Origin: Theocolax elegans
Lineage: Eukaryota > Arthropoda > Insecta > Hymenoptera > Cerocephalidae
Direction: 5' to 3'
Assembly (NCBI GenBank): GCA_026168455.1
Contig: CM047430.1
Span: forward strand, 25,500,735 to 25,564,734
Length of the DNA stretch: 64,000 nt
The notes under the pieces are model-generated. The model had not been told where the DNA came from, made no database searches, and worked only from the letters and a program-made list of their open reading frames with translations. This document shows, one piece after another, positions 51,591 to 63,248 of this stretch. Positions within the stretch are counted from its first letter, which is position 1. Each line of letters starts with the position of its first letter. Both the position numbers and the translations under genes were made by a program.

Positions 51591-54282
51591 AATACACCAT
51601 GACGGACGAAGAAACGTTGTACCGCCTGATCGAATCCTTCTACCCGGATTTCTCGAAAGAAGGGGAAGGGGCGATGGAAGTTCATGAGTCAAACGACTAC
51701 GGAACGGGAAACCAGCATGCGGTGATCCAAACCGGATCATGCAGTGTGCTGGGGACCGAAATTGCCTCAGAGGACAAAGTCAGGTGGGCCATCGGATCTT
51801 TTGGGCCATATAAGTCACCAGGACTGGATGGTATTTACCCCGCACTATTACAAAGGGCGGGGGAGTGCATTATCCGTCCAATGACCAGACTTATTAGGGC
51901 AAGTCTGGAATTATGCCATATTCCAGAAAGTTGGAAGGGAACGAGAGTGACGTTCATTCCGAAAGCAGGTAAGGGGAGCTATACTTCTCCTAAAGACTTC
52001 CGACCTATAAGTCTTACATCGTTTATGCTGAAGACAATGGAAAGGCTCATAGATAGACATATTAAAGATAAACCTTTAAAAGAACGACCACTTCATAGGG
52101 ATCAATATGCGTACAGAGCAGGACACTCTACTGAGACTGCTCTGTGCAAAATAGTGAACCTGATTGAAGAACAAATTGAAAACGGAGGCTTCGCTCTAGT
52201 GGTCTTTTTAGACATAGAAGGAGCTTTCAACCATACCTCCAAAAGAGTAATCAAGGAGGCAATGAGGAGACATGGAATAGCTCAGCCAGTTACTGACTGG
52301 GTCGAACTCATGTTATCAAACAGAAAGCTGGTAATGACCAAGGGTAACACCAAGGTAACTGGCTGGGTGAACACGGGATGCCCACAGGGGGGGGTTATTT
52401 CCCCATCCCTCTGGAATCTTGTAATGAACACACTATTATGCCTACTAACCAACACGGGATGTGAGGTTGTAGGATATGCAGATGATCTAGCAATAATAGT
52501 TAGAGGACCATTTTTAGAAACACTATTTGACATCATGCAAAATGCCTTGAATAAGGTATATAAGTGGTGCCAAGGAGGTGGACTATCGGTTAACCCGGAA
52601 AAAATGGAAGTTATGGTGTTTACACGTAAATATAAGTGGAAAACAAGCATAAAACACCTCGAATATGGAGGAAAACGGCTAGAAATAAAAGAAAAAGCTA
52701 AATATCTAGGTGTCATTCTTGACAGTAAGTTAAACTGGAAAGAGCACCTTGAGAATCAGTGTAATAAAGTTATAAGAGTACTATGGCAAACACGTAGAGC
52801 TCTGCACTTGAACTGGGGTCTTAAACCAGAAACCATGATGTGGATTTACACAGCAATTCTGAAACCAAAACTCACGTATTCGGCAGTGATTTGGTGGAAG
52901 CGAGCAGGTTTGAAAACTGCGAACCAAATGCTGGAAAGGGTACGAGGATTGGTCCTGCGCTGCATCACCAATTCTCTAAGAACCACGCCAGTACAAGCTA
53001 TGGGGGTCATAACGAATATTGAGCCCTTTCAGCTCACTCTTAAGTCAGAAGCCATAAAAGGATACTTAAGAGTTAGAAATCTCTTAGATCGACGGGCGGA
53101 CAGGGGACTCCTAAGTACGCTCCCGCGAAATCTAAGAGAGAACTTATACGAGGGAACTGATAGATGCAGCACTGAGTTCCTATTCGATAAGAGATACAGA
53201 GTCAGTCTGCCTAGCAAAGATGACTGGAGTCAAGTACGTGTTAGGGTGCCGGAGGGCAAAGAACTCTGGTATACTGATGGGTCCAAGAATATCCGGGGAA
53301 TCGGAGCAGGGGTATACTGCAGAAAAAATGGGAAGGGTAGGATATATTCCTTAAAGGAATACAATACCATTTCCCAAGCGGAAACATTTGCAATCCTGCA
53401 ATGTGCTAAAGCGGCACAGGAGAACTGCAAAGACGAAGAGATATACATTTACTCGGACAGCAGAACTGTGTTACAGAGTCTGAATGGTCACACCACTAAG
53501 TCCAGACTAATTTGGGAATGTCATAAAACACTAAATAGACTGGCAGAGTTGAATAAGCGGCTAACGCTAACATGGATACCAAGTCATGTAGGTATACGTG
53601 GTAACGAGATAGCCGATGATCTAGCAAAGATAGGTACAAATGGAAAACATGCGGAACCAAGCATGATGGTGAAGATGCCACATAGCCACCTTATAGAATT
53701 ACTAAAGGAATGGCTGGTGAAGGAACACCAAAGTGCTTGGGTAAAAACTGCAGGATGCAGACAAGCTAAAGCCGCACTCGGAAACGCAATAAGCGGACAC
53801 TGGGAAGAAGGGCTTAGGAAACTTAGCAGAAAGACAGCTCGCAAGCTAATGGACATACTTACTGGACATGGAGATTTGCGATACCATAGGTATAAAATGG
53901 GACTGGAAACAGATCCATTATGCCGAATGTGCAAGGAGGCAAACGAAACACCTCTACACATCTTATGTGAATGCCCCAGAATCATGACAAGAAGATGGCG
54001 CCTCACAGGTGAATTTCTAGTTGATTCAGGAGATATATCCAGTTGGGATGTCCAGAGAATACTTGCTGTTTGGCAGGGTCTCTGGGCGGTGCCCGATGGA
54101 AAAAAACCAAGGACCCATAAGAAGGCTCACCCAAGTGTGGCAATATTGCTATACACTTCGGGGGGCTAAAGATGGGAAATGGAAAACAGGGCGCAAAGGG
54201 AATACCCAAGTGCCTGGCATAACCTAGTCAAATAGGAGGGTGCCAACTGAGTAACTTAATAATAATAATAATAATAATAATA
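51578..54282 (+). mobile_element. 5'-truncated non-LTR retrotransposon with RNase H
   Basis: Comprises the C-terminal part of ORF2 (reverse transcriptase, RNase H, zinc finger), a 3' UTR of about 90 bp and an (AAT)n tail (54258-54282). The endonuclease and ORF1 are absent because of 5' truncation. It lies inside a family D repeat and has no internal stop codon, so it is a relatively recent insertion. Confidence 0.85.
51599..54169 (+). CDS. Reverse transcriptase-RNase H (ORF2 fragment)
   Basis: 856 codons without a stop. RT motifs in order: YKSPGLDGIYPALL (about residue 70), FRPISLTSFMLKTMERLI, YAYRAGHSTETAL, FLDIEGAFN, TGCPQGGVISPSLWNLVMN, catalytic GYADDLAII (about 292) and YLGVILDSKLNW. 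The RNase H domain begins at WYTDGSK (about 557), with SQAETFAIL, YSDSRTVLQSL and WIPSHVGIRGNEIADDLAK (about 659), so all catalytic acidic residues appear present. A C-terminal CRMCKEANETPLHILCEC zinc motif (about 776) follows. RNase H plus CCHC places it in the I/LOA/R1-type group. The ATG used is only the first one after truncation; the frame is open back to about 51578. It lacks the endonuclease and would not move alone. Confidence 0.9.
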   Translation: MTDEETLYRLIESFYPDFSKEGEGAMEVHESNDYGTGNQHAVIQTGSCSVLGTEIASEDKVRWAIGSFGPYKSPGLDGIYPALLQRAGECIIRPMTRLIRASLELCHIPESWKGTRVTFIPKAGKGSYTSPKDFRPISLTSFMLKTMERLIDRHIKDKPLKERPLHRDQYAYRAGHSTETALCKIVNLIEEQIENGGFALVVFLDIEGAFNHTSKRVIKEAMRRHGIAQPVTDWVELMLSNRKLVMTKGNTKVTGWVNTGCPQGGVISPSLWNLVMNTLLCLLTNTGCEVVGYADDLAIIVRGPFLETLFDIMQNALNKVYKWCQGGGLSVNPEKMEVMVFTRKYKWKTSIKHLEYGGKRLEIKEKAKYLGVILDSKLNWKEHLENQCNKVIRVLWQTRRALHLNWGLKPETMMWIYTAILKPKLTYSAVIWWKRAGLKTANQMLERVRGLVLRCITNSLRTTPVQAMGVITNIEPFQLTLKSEAIKGYLRVRNLLDRRADRGLLSTLPRNLRENLYEGTDRCSTEFLFDKRYRVSLPSKDDWSQVRVRVPEGKELWYTDGSKNIRGIGAGVYCRKNGKGRIYSLKEYNTISQAETFAILQCAKAAQENCKDEEIYIYSDSRTVLQSLNGHTTKSRLIWECHKTLNRLAELNKRLTLTWIPSHVGIRGNEIADDLAKIGTNGKHAEPSMMVKMPHSHLIELLKEWLVKEHQSAWVKTAGCRQAKAALGNAISGHWEEGLRKLSRKTARKLMDILTGHGDLRYHRYKMGLETDPLCRMCKEANETPLHILCECPRIMTRRWRLTGEFLVDSGDISSWDVQRILAVWQGLWAVPDGKKPRTHKKAHPSVAILLYTSGG

Positions 54283-56140
54283 CGTATAAAAAAATATATT
54301 ATTTTATTATCCCACATTATATCCTACATCTCCACTCTTAAAAGAACTTCGCTTGCTACTCCCGGAGACGTAAGGCTAGTCCTAGTCAAACAAGAGCGAA
54401 AGGAACGCGAATGGTTTATTAACCATTTGCCTTCTCCTAACATTTTTATAGTAGTTGGTACAAGGTTGGACGTGACACCCCCCTCTCCCTACAAGTCGGC
54501 CGTTACCGACTTGTATGTTAAAGCATAGACCTCGGATTTTTGTTTGTTCTTTATTTATTATTTATTTGAATACATTCATTTTATTAATACAAAATAATCC
54601 GATGTATGAATAATTGAATTTTAACCCACGTACAAATTCTTCCGTGATCCTAAGAGCCCTTATATTTTTAATTGACAAGTACTTGACGCGATATACCTAT
54701 TTCGCTGTCAATTTCAGATTTGAATTTTAACTGGTTGTTATTTGATACCGGCCCTAGGGATCAGGCTAACACTTAACAGATTTGGTAGAGCGGACAAGTA
54801 ACCGCCGCCGCAACGCAGAAAAAATTCATTTATTTCAATACGGAAAGATCAACCGTACCGCTGAGCAGCCGCGATAAGGCTTGCCTTGAAAAGGGACGGC
54901 TACAATACGTCCGAAATGTCGGCAAATAATAAAATTGGTGTTCGTGGAGATCAATAAAGTCTTATTTTTTATCAAGTAATATTTTGTTTCTAATAGTTTG
55001 TTGATTTAGATGTAATAAATATTCGTTTGACCTAACATTTAGTAATCTAACAAAGGCATGTTTCAATATAATAGATGATTATTTGTTCCGAAGTTAGTTT
55101 ACATATTTACTGAGGTAACATGGATTATATTTTTATAAATATTGTTACAAAGAAATATTTGTTGGCATTTAGTAAATCATTATTTGGCGAAAACATAATC
55201 TTACATTTATTAAACAAATATTTGTACCGCTTAATCAAGCTTTACATGCAATGGATTTTAAAATAATTTTTAATTTACTTGTTTCAAATAAATAAATGCT
55301 GTTACTTTAATTTACCAATTTTTTGTCAATAGTAATAAATTTACTAATTAAATGATTATTTATTATTATTAAATTTAATTAGAGCAAATAATTATTTGGT
55401 TGTTTTAAAAATTATAATTAATTTACAATAAATATTTTTTTCAATTTCAAATATTGGTTTCTTTTATGTCTAAGCAATTGTCTTATCTGTTTTAAATTTT
55501 TTAAATTAGCATTAAACAAAGAATTTATAGTCGCAAGCATATATTTGTTGCATTTAAATATTTTATTACATGTTTTTGCCCCATTTTTAATTAAATTTTT
55601 ATATATTGGGAATAAATATTTTCTAGTTCTTAATGAATATCATAAATATTTTTATAGAACCAAAAAAATCACATTTTTTGCAATAAAATATACTTTTATT
55701 TCGTTGAAATTTTTTTTATATAATTTTAATAAACTTTGCTTGTTACAAACAATTTTAATTTGAGTAAATTATGTATTAAAATTAAATAGATATTTACCTG
55801 TTATGAATACTCATAATTAATTCTAAACACATATTTCTTTGTTTTAAACTATTTAATCTCAAATTAATCAATTTGTTTGTTTCAAATAAATATTTCTTTC
55901 AGTGTATACATATGCATAAAGAAAGTAAATTGTGAGCGATTACATGTTTATTAAATAAGTGAACATATAAAATTTAAATCATTTATTTCAAAAGTTACAC
56001 ATCTAGTATATATGTATACTGATATATTTGTACACTACTATACCGCAAATAAAATAAAAATATGGATATTACGTTATCTCCAGTTTAGCCATTTTTTTTA
56101 ACAATAGATTGTTTTTTACACTTTTGGTTTTTCAGGATAG
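54283..56140. other. No gene seen; AT-rich
   Basis: Non-coding. A GC-richer part (54330-54960) ends in AATAAAGTC-type sequence. At 54885-54922, CTTGAAAAGGGACGGCTACA followed by ATACGTCCGAAATG can form a GGACG/CGTCC stem followed by GAAA, again like a degraded hammerhead. From 55000 on it is almost pure AT-rich DNA without structure I can name. Confidence 0.45.
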
Positions 56141-56158
56141 TAAATTGCCGCATTTTCA

Positions 56159-56712
56159 TCATATAGAAAAATGTAAAATATGTAGATCATGCTTTTGGCA
56201 TGGAAATGTAAAATTATATGTTTCTAACACTTCATCTATAGTTAGATTAAACACTTTTGAGTTTGTGGCATGTTTAGAAAAACATTGTTTAGTGTAATAA
56301 ATTAAATTTAAAAAATGGTAATTGGCATAAATTAATTGTCCATCAGCAGTTAAATAATTACATTCAACAATTCCATTTTTACGTATTTCACAATTCCCGT
56401 AAATTTTATTCTTTATTATTTGCTTGCAGATGTAACCTATGAATATTTAAAATATAATTAATTAAAATAATAGTTTATTATAATTTTATAATTGAAGTAG
56501 ACAATATTTACTTACACGTTTATGTGAAATAGAAAAACAATCAAAATTATTGCTACTGACATATATTCTAATATCCTATTTTCTCGTTATATAAGTTAAT
56601 TATAATCGGAAACCCTGTGTAGTTTCATAAGTAAGAAACTCTTGGGATTTATGCATTCTTTATAAGTTTTGTTTTCCCACTCATTCAGCCGTATGAGAGC
56701 ATCTGTTAAAAC
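56159..56712 (-). pseudogene. P-type transposase, C-terminal pieces
   Basis: On the minus strand a piece begins after an acceptor-like ATTATACAG at 56712 and reads LTDALIRLNEWENKTYKECI. With a one-base shift it gives SFLTYETTQGFRL, matching the WE...FLTxxTxxGLRVT pattern of P-element/THAP9 transposases. A second open segment without ATG (56445-56159, about 95 codons) starts near YICKQIIKNKIYGNCEIRKN and may be the C-terminus of the same protein. The N-terminal half lies beyond the BEL element at 60587-62010, in the same orientation. Confidence 0.5.
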
Positions 56713-56818
56713 CTGTATAATAAAAATATAATACAATACTTACATAGTAATATAAAAAATGATTAATCTAAAGAAGAATAAACCTTATAATCGGAAGACT
56801 TTGGTGTAAGTCTTTAAT

Positions 56819-58500
56819 TTAGTTGTGTTCCGAATCCGAGCGAAATCGAATGGGAGAGGAGGGTAAATCACTTTGAACACACTTTTGAACTAACAAGGTA
56901 CATATTTCCTCGTACGTCATGAGATGCTGGCCGATGACTCGATTTATGTGCGACTTCGCGGACTTGACAGCGGCCTCCCACAGGCCACCGAAATGCGGTG
57001 CCGAAGGAGGAATAAATAGCCAAGTGATTCCCTTATTGACGAAGGCGTCCCTTTGACGTCCCAACGAATCTCCGAAGCACGAAGCAAGGAACGAAGTTCG
57101 TCATCGGCTCCTTGGAAAGTCGTAGCATTGTCGCTCTAAATCTGTGTTGGGGCTTCCTTCTTGCAGAGAATCGTGGAAGAGCCGCAAGGAAAGCGGCAGT
57201 GGTTAGATCCCCAAGTGTCTCAAGATGAACTGCCTTTATATATATGCCTTTATGTTGATCGGGCCGGCGTAGTCCAACCCGATCTTGGAGAAGGGGCGTG
57301 AAACCTGAATTCGACAAGCTGGTAATTCGCCCATCAACTCGTCGGTGCTCGCGCTCTCGTACGAATGCAGCGGACGCAATTTCGGATAATGTCTCGTACC
57401 CTTGAATGGCCATTGAGTATCCAAACTCGTTTAACGATCAGCAAATAAGTCATCGTGGCTCCACCGTGGAGCGCTGCTCGATGAGGCCATTCAATGAGTA
57501 GTCAAGAGAGGTGCCAGTCCGCAGGAATTATGGCCAGATATTGCTCGTTGTAGGAAAGGTTTGCTGCTTCTAGTCGGCCTCCCACTCGCACCGCTCCGTT
57601 CTCATCGAGGAATGGGTTCAGTTGGATCAAACGGCTCCTTCGACTAATACATTTTTTGCCCTTGAGTGCCTCGATTTCTCCTTGAAACGCGTCTCGTTGG
57701 CATAACCGAATGCACTTCCAAAGTGCGACATCCAACTCAGAGGGATTTAAAGATGCACGCAGTCGCGAAAGCGTCAGTCGCGACGGGTAATGAAGAAACC
57801 TCACACACCTCGCAACTGCATGCGTTAAGGGGGTGAATCTGGAGATAATTGTATCCTCTACTTGCTGCCAACCACACAATGCCACTCAGGCAAGAAGGCC
57901 ACTCAGATGGAGGTCGAGTCAACTAGGCGGGACCCCTCCACCAAAGAGGGCTCTTAGTGAGTTCGTGCGCCTTAATACCCCGAGTGGCAAGATCAGAAGG
58001 GTTGTCAGATGATAGAACATAGCGCCAACTTGCATGCGGAAGGCTGGTCTGAATTTTAGATACCCGGTTGACGACAAAAACTGTCCAACGACAAGGCTCA
58101 GAGGCAATCCAGAACAGAGCAACTTGGGAATCCGATCATGCATTCACGACGTGACTGGTTCGGCATAAAGGATATCGTTTAGAGGGACTCCGGATGATGA
58201 CTGGCTCGAGGCATTGAATACGACTCAAAGCTTGTTGTTCGTGTCAGATCTTTGATATACTCCATGATGAGGGATGTACGCTATTGGCTGGTCATGGGAC
58301 TGGCTCGGGTCATTGATTTTGCTCATATGTCCAGCCATCTCATAGTCCAGCATAAACGCCTGATAATGGTCCCGAAAATCATGGTCCCTAGTCATTCGGT
58401 ACCTCAAGCGTTGGAGCTGACGTAACGCAGACTAGTATAAATTTCCGAGACCATCCCTCAGAGATGATCGAACTGGTAGTCGAACCTTATATCGACCATC
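56819..58500 (-). pseudogene. BEL/Pao pol: RT start, RNase H, integrase
   Basis: RT start: RYRMTRDHDFRDHYQAFM, HHGVYQRSDTNNKL. The next readable piece is already RNase H-like (VVNRVSKIQT, SSDNPSDLATRGIKAHEL in minus frames near 58080-57950), so the central RT with its YxDD is deleted. Integrase: LIQLNPFLDENGAVRVGGRL (zinc-binding N-terminal region), ELPACRIQVSRPFSKIGLDY then AGPI (first catalytic Asp), LETLGDLTTAAFLAALPRF, and [20 protein letters not shown] at the end of the core, where the final Glu lies. Several frameshifts and stops separate these. Confidence 0.75.
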
Positions 58501-59569
58501 GGGGCCGCTGTAACAGCCTTCTTTGAACAACCGATCGCATTCACGATCATCCGCCGAGACTGGGGTTTCCGCGGGAAGTGCTTCGACTTCCCAAAATCGG
58601 CGGAGAAGATCATCTGTATCTTCATGGTTACCTGCGTTTGAGTGGTAAAGTTAGTTGACTGTATATTTAAGGTTCTATGCTGGTTGATCGATCCCGATAC
58701 AAGCCAACCAAATCACGTGTTTTGAGCCACTGGCTCACCGGGAGAGCCCAAGCTCACTCTGGGCAGAATTACGTGATTGTAGGACGACGTTTGGCTCTCG
58801 ATACTGAGGATCTGCTAGTCTCAGATTCTGCAGATGACTCCATTCAGGGACCGTGATGGGGAGTCTCGGTATTCGAAGTCCCAAGGAATTCAACACATAA
58901 ACTTCGGTGGTGAAGTTGTCCTATTTCATGAGACTCTTAATAGCTGCTCGACGACGGGCGACTGCAGCATGCTGGCCGCTGATGGCCCTAACAGTGACGT
59001 TAACTTCATCAAAGATAGCGCCGAGCCTTTGCACTAGACCCGCTCCGATAAAGGTCGCCTCGGATCCTTGATCCAATAGTCCCCTCACCTCCATTGGCCG
59101 ACTGCTTCCGGACGTGACGGAGAATTGAGCAGTGGCAAGTAGTACGAGTCATTCTGATTGTTGAGTGACGACAAGAGATTCCGTCGCACTCAAGCATACT
59201 CGTTTACTCTTAGTTAACTTAAAGGTATCCTTGGAGGTACTCTGGGAGGCGTCCAAAATCTTTCGTTTGCTGGGCCAATGAAGCATCGTGTAGTGAACTG
59301 TGAGGCCATGTCCCGACGTTATTGGGTGGTTGCCCCCACGAAGTCGGAGCAATATCCCACATAATGCGATCCTTGACATTTTGGGCATGCCTCTGGGTGA
59401 ACCGGTGACGCTAGTGATTGTAAATGTCGTTCAGCTCGAAAAGGAGTGTTGCTTCCAGTGCGAGGTATGGTTACCGTGCTGCTTGATAGCTTGGAGCATT
59501 CGTTCCTTGTAGGAACTCAGCGAGCTGCCGGAATTTGGGCAGTCCCTTCGCCTCTCCCGATGAGTTTCC

Positions 59570-60345
59570 CTAATCCTTCCTTGTCACTGGATCAAGTGCC
59601 CTGGTGCAAAAGAACACGAAGAGGTCGTCCCAGAGCTCGACTGGTCGACCTGTAGTTCGGAGGGCTTCTCTCTTCGTGTTGATCAAGTCAATGAGCTCCT
59701 GAAGGAGAGTTTGGTCTTCCTTTTTAACTGTGGAGAGAGATGATAAGACGCTTAGATGTTGAAACACCAGCAGCCTCGGATTGTCATACCAATCTAAAAG
59801 AATTTCCCACGCGATCGAATAATTTCTTTCGGTGATCGGTATGTATTCGAATGAAGTTTTCGCATTACCGGACAGACAGCACTTCAGATAATGGAGCCTT
59901 TGCACATTCGACAGTGATATGTCTTTATCGATCAGCAATACGAACAGATCCCTGAAAGACTGCCAATCGTCCTGAAGAGCTCGGAAGATTGATTTCGGGC
60001 AGATGGGACCTTGTGCCTACGATCGCACCTGGCGTCCTTGTCGCCGACCGCTCCGGTTCTGATAGACATGCTTTGCTGATAGCAAACCGAGAACTGCAGT
60101 ATATTCACGGTGAGTTGTGCCAAAAATATTCTTGGTAAAATATAATCTCCTAATTTGTTGTGTCCCTTGCAAAATTGTTTCCAAAGTTGTTGGAAGGTTT
60201 CAATCAGGGCCACGACAGTTTCCAACGTTAACTGGGTCTGATCAAGAAAATTATCTTCCCGAAAATTGACAATCCGTTCCGCCAACAGCTCTTGACGTTC
60301 AAGTCTCTCCATTTTGATAAATTTTTTATTTAGCAGCACTTTCAA
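59570..60345 (-). pseudogene. BEL/Pao gag (DUF1759-type)
   Basis: Starts near 60306 with MERLERQELLAERIVNFRED, then a deletion or frame change, then LSNVQRLHYLKCCLSGNAKT, ITERNYSIAWEILLDWYDNP, RLLVFQHL. The last three are the conserved core of the BEL/Pao gag family (DUF1759), where the usual form is LPDVQRLHYLK...AIAWxLLxxRYDNPRLL. The segments after about 59570 are damaged and the zinc knuckle region cannot be read with confidence. Confidence 0.8.
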
Positions 60346-60586
60346 CGGTCCGCCCGCCGTTTCCGAGCAAGCTTCTTAAAACAAAAAAAAAGGGATAGGA
60401 GGCAAACCCTCCCCCCTTGACACGGGCACGTCGCCACTAGTCAGAAACGTAAGCAAAAATATTTGCACACCCTTGCATTTGCACTCAAAGATGTATCGAT
60501 ATTATGAAGATGTTTGAAATATGCCCATTTTATATAATCATCATCTTTTTATACTTTTAAATAAATAATATATATAAAGAATAATA
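60346..60586. other. Gap between BEL and P-type pieces; no gene
   Basis: A possible LTR position for the BEL element, but no matching copy is found on its other side (56713-56818). It contains an A9 run and a C-rich stretch (60395-60418). Confidence 0.35.
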
Positions 60587-62010
60587 TTACATTATGAAAT
60601 TTATTATTAATTTTATGCCCTTACGGACAACCTTGATTAAATAATGTATTTTGGACACTCTTAAATAAGTCAGACGTATCTGAGAATCTAAAAACTTCTC
60701 GCTCGGCGTTAAGCGGGTATGTAAAGTAACTTTGTACTTTATTAATGGTGCTTTGAATACCCAAAACTTTGCACATTTTTTTATAGACGCTCCATTGGAA
60801 ATTATACCATGTAAGGAAGCTCCAGGTTTTTCAAGCAAACAAATAGCTTTTACAAGTTTAGCGAGATTATCACCAGAAACAGGATTTTTAGATGCAAAAC
60901 CCGCTGTAGGTTGCGTATACTTTTCTGTCAGAGACTGGAATATTAACACTAAACCATGCAATGCTACATCATTTGTATCTGTTATACCTTGCGGACAGTC
61001 ATCTCCAAAGTCAGTTAACCCAGTATAAGTTAAATTTTTTGCTGAAACAGCAACCGATTTTCGCAAATTGATTTCGTCAAGCAGCAAAATGCCATGTCGA
61101 TTCTGCGGCGATTTCTTACAAAAGGATTTCTGCAAGAATTTAAAAAAATCTTCATCAACCCCACATTTATTTAAAATCAATGTCATATATTCTTGAACAG
61201 TTTTTGTACAAGGTAAGGGTATTATTTAATTGTTTCTTAAATATTCATAGTATCTTTTTGATCTTATATTCATTAACATGCATATCATGATAAATTTATC
61301 GCTATATCGATAGCCTTTCGAACATTTTTTATCGGCAGATTCTATAATTTGTTCAATAACAAGTTTTTGCTTCTTAGAAACTCTTTTAAGAGAATTGTTG
61401 AGCAAATCAGTTACTCTTCCTGCTGATTCGAAATTGCATTTTTCAATAAAGATATTTTATATTCTAAACGCTTTGACGGCTTTTGTCGCATCGTCAGTTT
61501 ATTTTTTAATGCTTACATTTTGAGTGCATCACAGATGTTTTTAGATGAAGACACGAGTGAAAGTTTCTTGTTTCTCTAAATTCTTTAAACTTTTACTAAT
61601 AGATGCTGAGTATAATTTGTAGAAACAGCATCTTTCACTGTTAAAAGATAAAAGACAACATTTTGCATGACGTAAATACATGCCAGTTAATATCATTAAT
61701 ACGGTAGATTGTTGTATAAAATTTGGGGTTATACTTAAGATGCCTTTACAGATCTTATAATCTTTAAATTTTTTCAAAATTTCTGACAGTGCTTCAAAAT
61801 CAGTTAAAATATTTGGCAGTTTTATAAATAAATAATTTCTCTTGAAGATTTAATTAAAATAGTCTTCTGAAAAATATGTTTTTCTATGTCTCCTTCACTG
61901 TAATGCACGATATACGTGAAAATAATAGCTTCCTCCTTGTTGATAACTGCGGTTGAAAGGCTCCATGGTTTGGGTAATTTAATATTTGTTATCATTTCTA
62001 CAATGTCCAT
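60587..62010 (-). pseudogene. P-element/THAP9-type transposase, N-terminal and catalytic part
   Basis: On the minus strand, frames that shift at about 61830, 61540 and 61210 give in order: MDIVEMITNIKLPKPWSLST (62010), KICKGILSITPNFIQQSTVL, a charged helical stretch (SKSLKNLEKQ), KRVSKKQKLVIEQIIESADK, the catalytic-domain opening HGILLLDEINLRKSVAVSAK, LTYTGLTDFGDD, LVLIFQSLTEKYTQPTAGFA and LLEKPGASLHGIISNGAS, with a frame-shifted YFTYPLNAERELF and FSDTSDLFKSV near 60690. This order (LLxDE...LTYxGLxDFGD...YTQPxAxFAS...GASxxGxxSxGA...FSDTPHLxK) is that of the P superfamily. The conserved Asp in xxDGA is Asn here. No THAP zinc domain is visible. It is broken by frameshifts. Confidence 0.75.
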
Positions 62011-62460
62011 ACCGATTATAAAAAATGTTATTTATAAATATACAAGCTAAAAATAATATTTTTAACTACAAAAGGTAACGTTAAAATTAAGAAAATAAAA
62101 TTGACTAAATTCGCTAAATTTGAATTAAATTGTTAATTACATCTTACGAATAATAATAAATTTGATATTAACGGTAGAATTAAATAAAGTGTAAAAAAAA
62201 AGAAAAATCTCTAGGATTACTATATATACGAAGCGAATGTTGTGATGGGTAAGAAGGATGGCAAAGCGTGGGCGGGGAGAGGAAAGTGTTGAAGTTCTAG
62301 CGGGGGTGGAGGGCGGAGGAGCTGGAGTAGGGGGGTTCAGAGGGCGAAGCCCCCTCACTTGTAAAATAAAAAACTGATATTTTTTGAAGAAAAAGGAAAC
62401 ATTAATTATAATATAACATATTTATTATTTTTAAATGAATTAATTATTGTACCTCTCATT

Positions 62461-62525
<65 letters not shown>

Positions 62526-63104
62526 AATCTCTCATTCTTATATATACTCTTACTCGGCTTCGCCTCGGGCTCATATACACGCAGTGCAGGGACTTCTACT
62601 TTCTTCTCGTGTTGAGTATACATTTTTTCTTGCCGACATTATACTGTACCCAACTGCATATGGTCGGGGGCGGCCGTCGAAAAATGATTTTCGTATTAAT
62701 ATAAAAGTAAAACTTAGATTAATGTAATACCCATAGATTTGTTTATAAAAAGGACATAGTTATTTTTGAAATTCTTCATACACAATATTGTATCGATCAG
62801 CTGATTTTTTTGGGAGAGTTTCAAGGTTTATTATCAATCTTGCTTTTGCTTCGAAATCTCGGAAAACTTCTTCCACATCGGTAGAAACATAATCCTCAAA
62901 TAAATTTAATTCTGACATTTTATTTTAATTAATTATTGCACACAAGAAATACTATCATACCGTATCTAAATACTCTATAGTTTCATGTATTGCGATTGTC
63001 ATTTTTATGTTTATCCACTTTTCAACCACACTGGCAGGAGGCGCGCGAACCTTCTAGCAAGGCACAAAAATGATACTTTATGCTCTGATAGCAAGGAATG
63101 ATGA
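62011..63104. other. No gene seen; microsatellite and GC-rich patch
   Basis: A (TA)n tract (62462-62513) and a GC-rich segment (62250-62360) ending in GAGGGCGAAGCCCCCTCACTTGT, whose hairpin resembles a Helitron 3' end but lacks CTRR. Nothing coding can be supported. Confidence 0.5.
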
Positions 63105-63248
63105 AATAGTATATTACACACCTAGGGAGGTAAAGTATTGGTCAGTCCATAGCACATGTAAATTGACACCCAAGCCGAAGGCGAGGGTGGCAAACATGTG
63201 CTATGGACTGACCAATACTTTACCTCCCTAGGTGTGTAATATACTATT
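63105..63248. repeat. Perfect 55-bp hairpin
   Basis: 63105-63159 and 63194-63248 are exact reverse complements (outer AATAGTATATTACACACC, inner CATAGCACATGT). The 34-base loop itself has a CACCC/GGGTG pair. The perfect match over 55 bases means that either the insertion is young or the two arms have been homogenised. A short foldback MITE is the likeliest reading. Confidence 0.95.

Larger units (their letters stand above)
56819..60345 (-). mobile_element. BEL/Pao retrotransposon, internal part, decayed
   Basis: Minus strand gag (60345-59570), a damaged protease region (about 59400-58700), the start of RT (about 58500-58140), RNase H (about 58140-57900), and integrase (57885-56819). The catalytic centre of RT has been deleted. 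LTRs were not recognised at either end. Motifs fit the BEL/Pao group. Confidence 0.75.

Noticed and set aside
56109..56297. Plus-strand 62-codon frame with CKICRSCFWH
   Set aside because: It is antisense to a longer open minus-strand segment (56445-56159) that fits the neighbouring P-type pieces. The acceptor-like TTTTTCAG before it is weak evidence.
62250..62360. Helitron 3' end on the plus strand
   Set aside because: A GAGGGC/GCCCTC-type hairpin is present but is followed by ACTTGT, without the CTRR end, and no matching 5' end was found.
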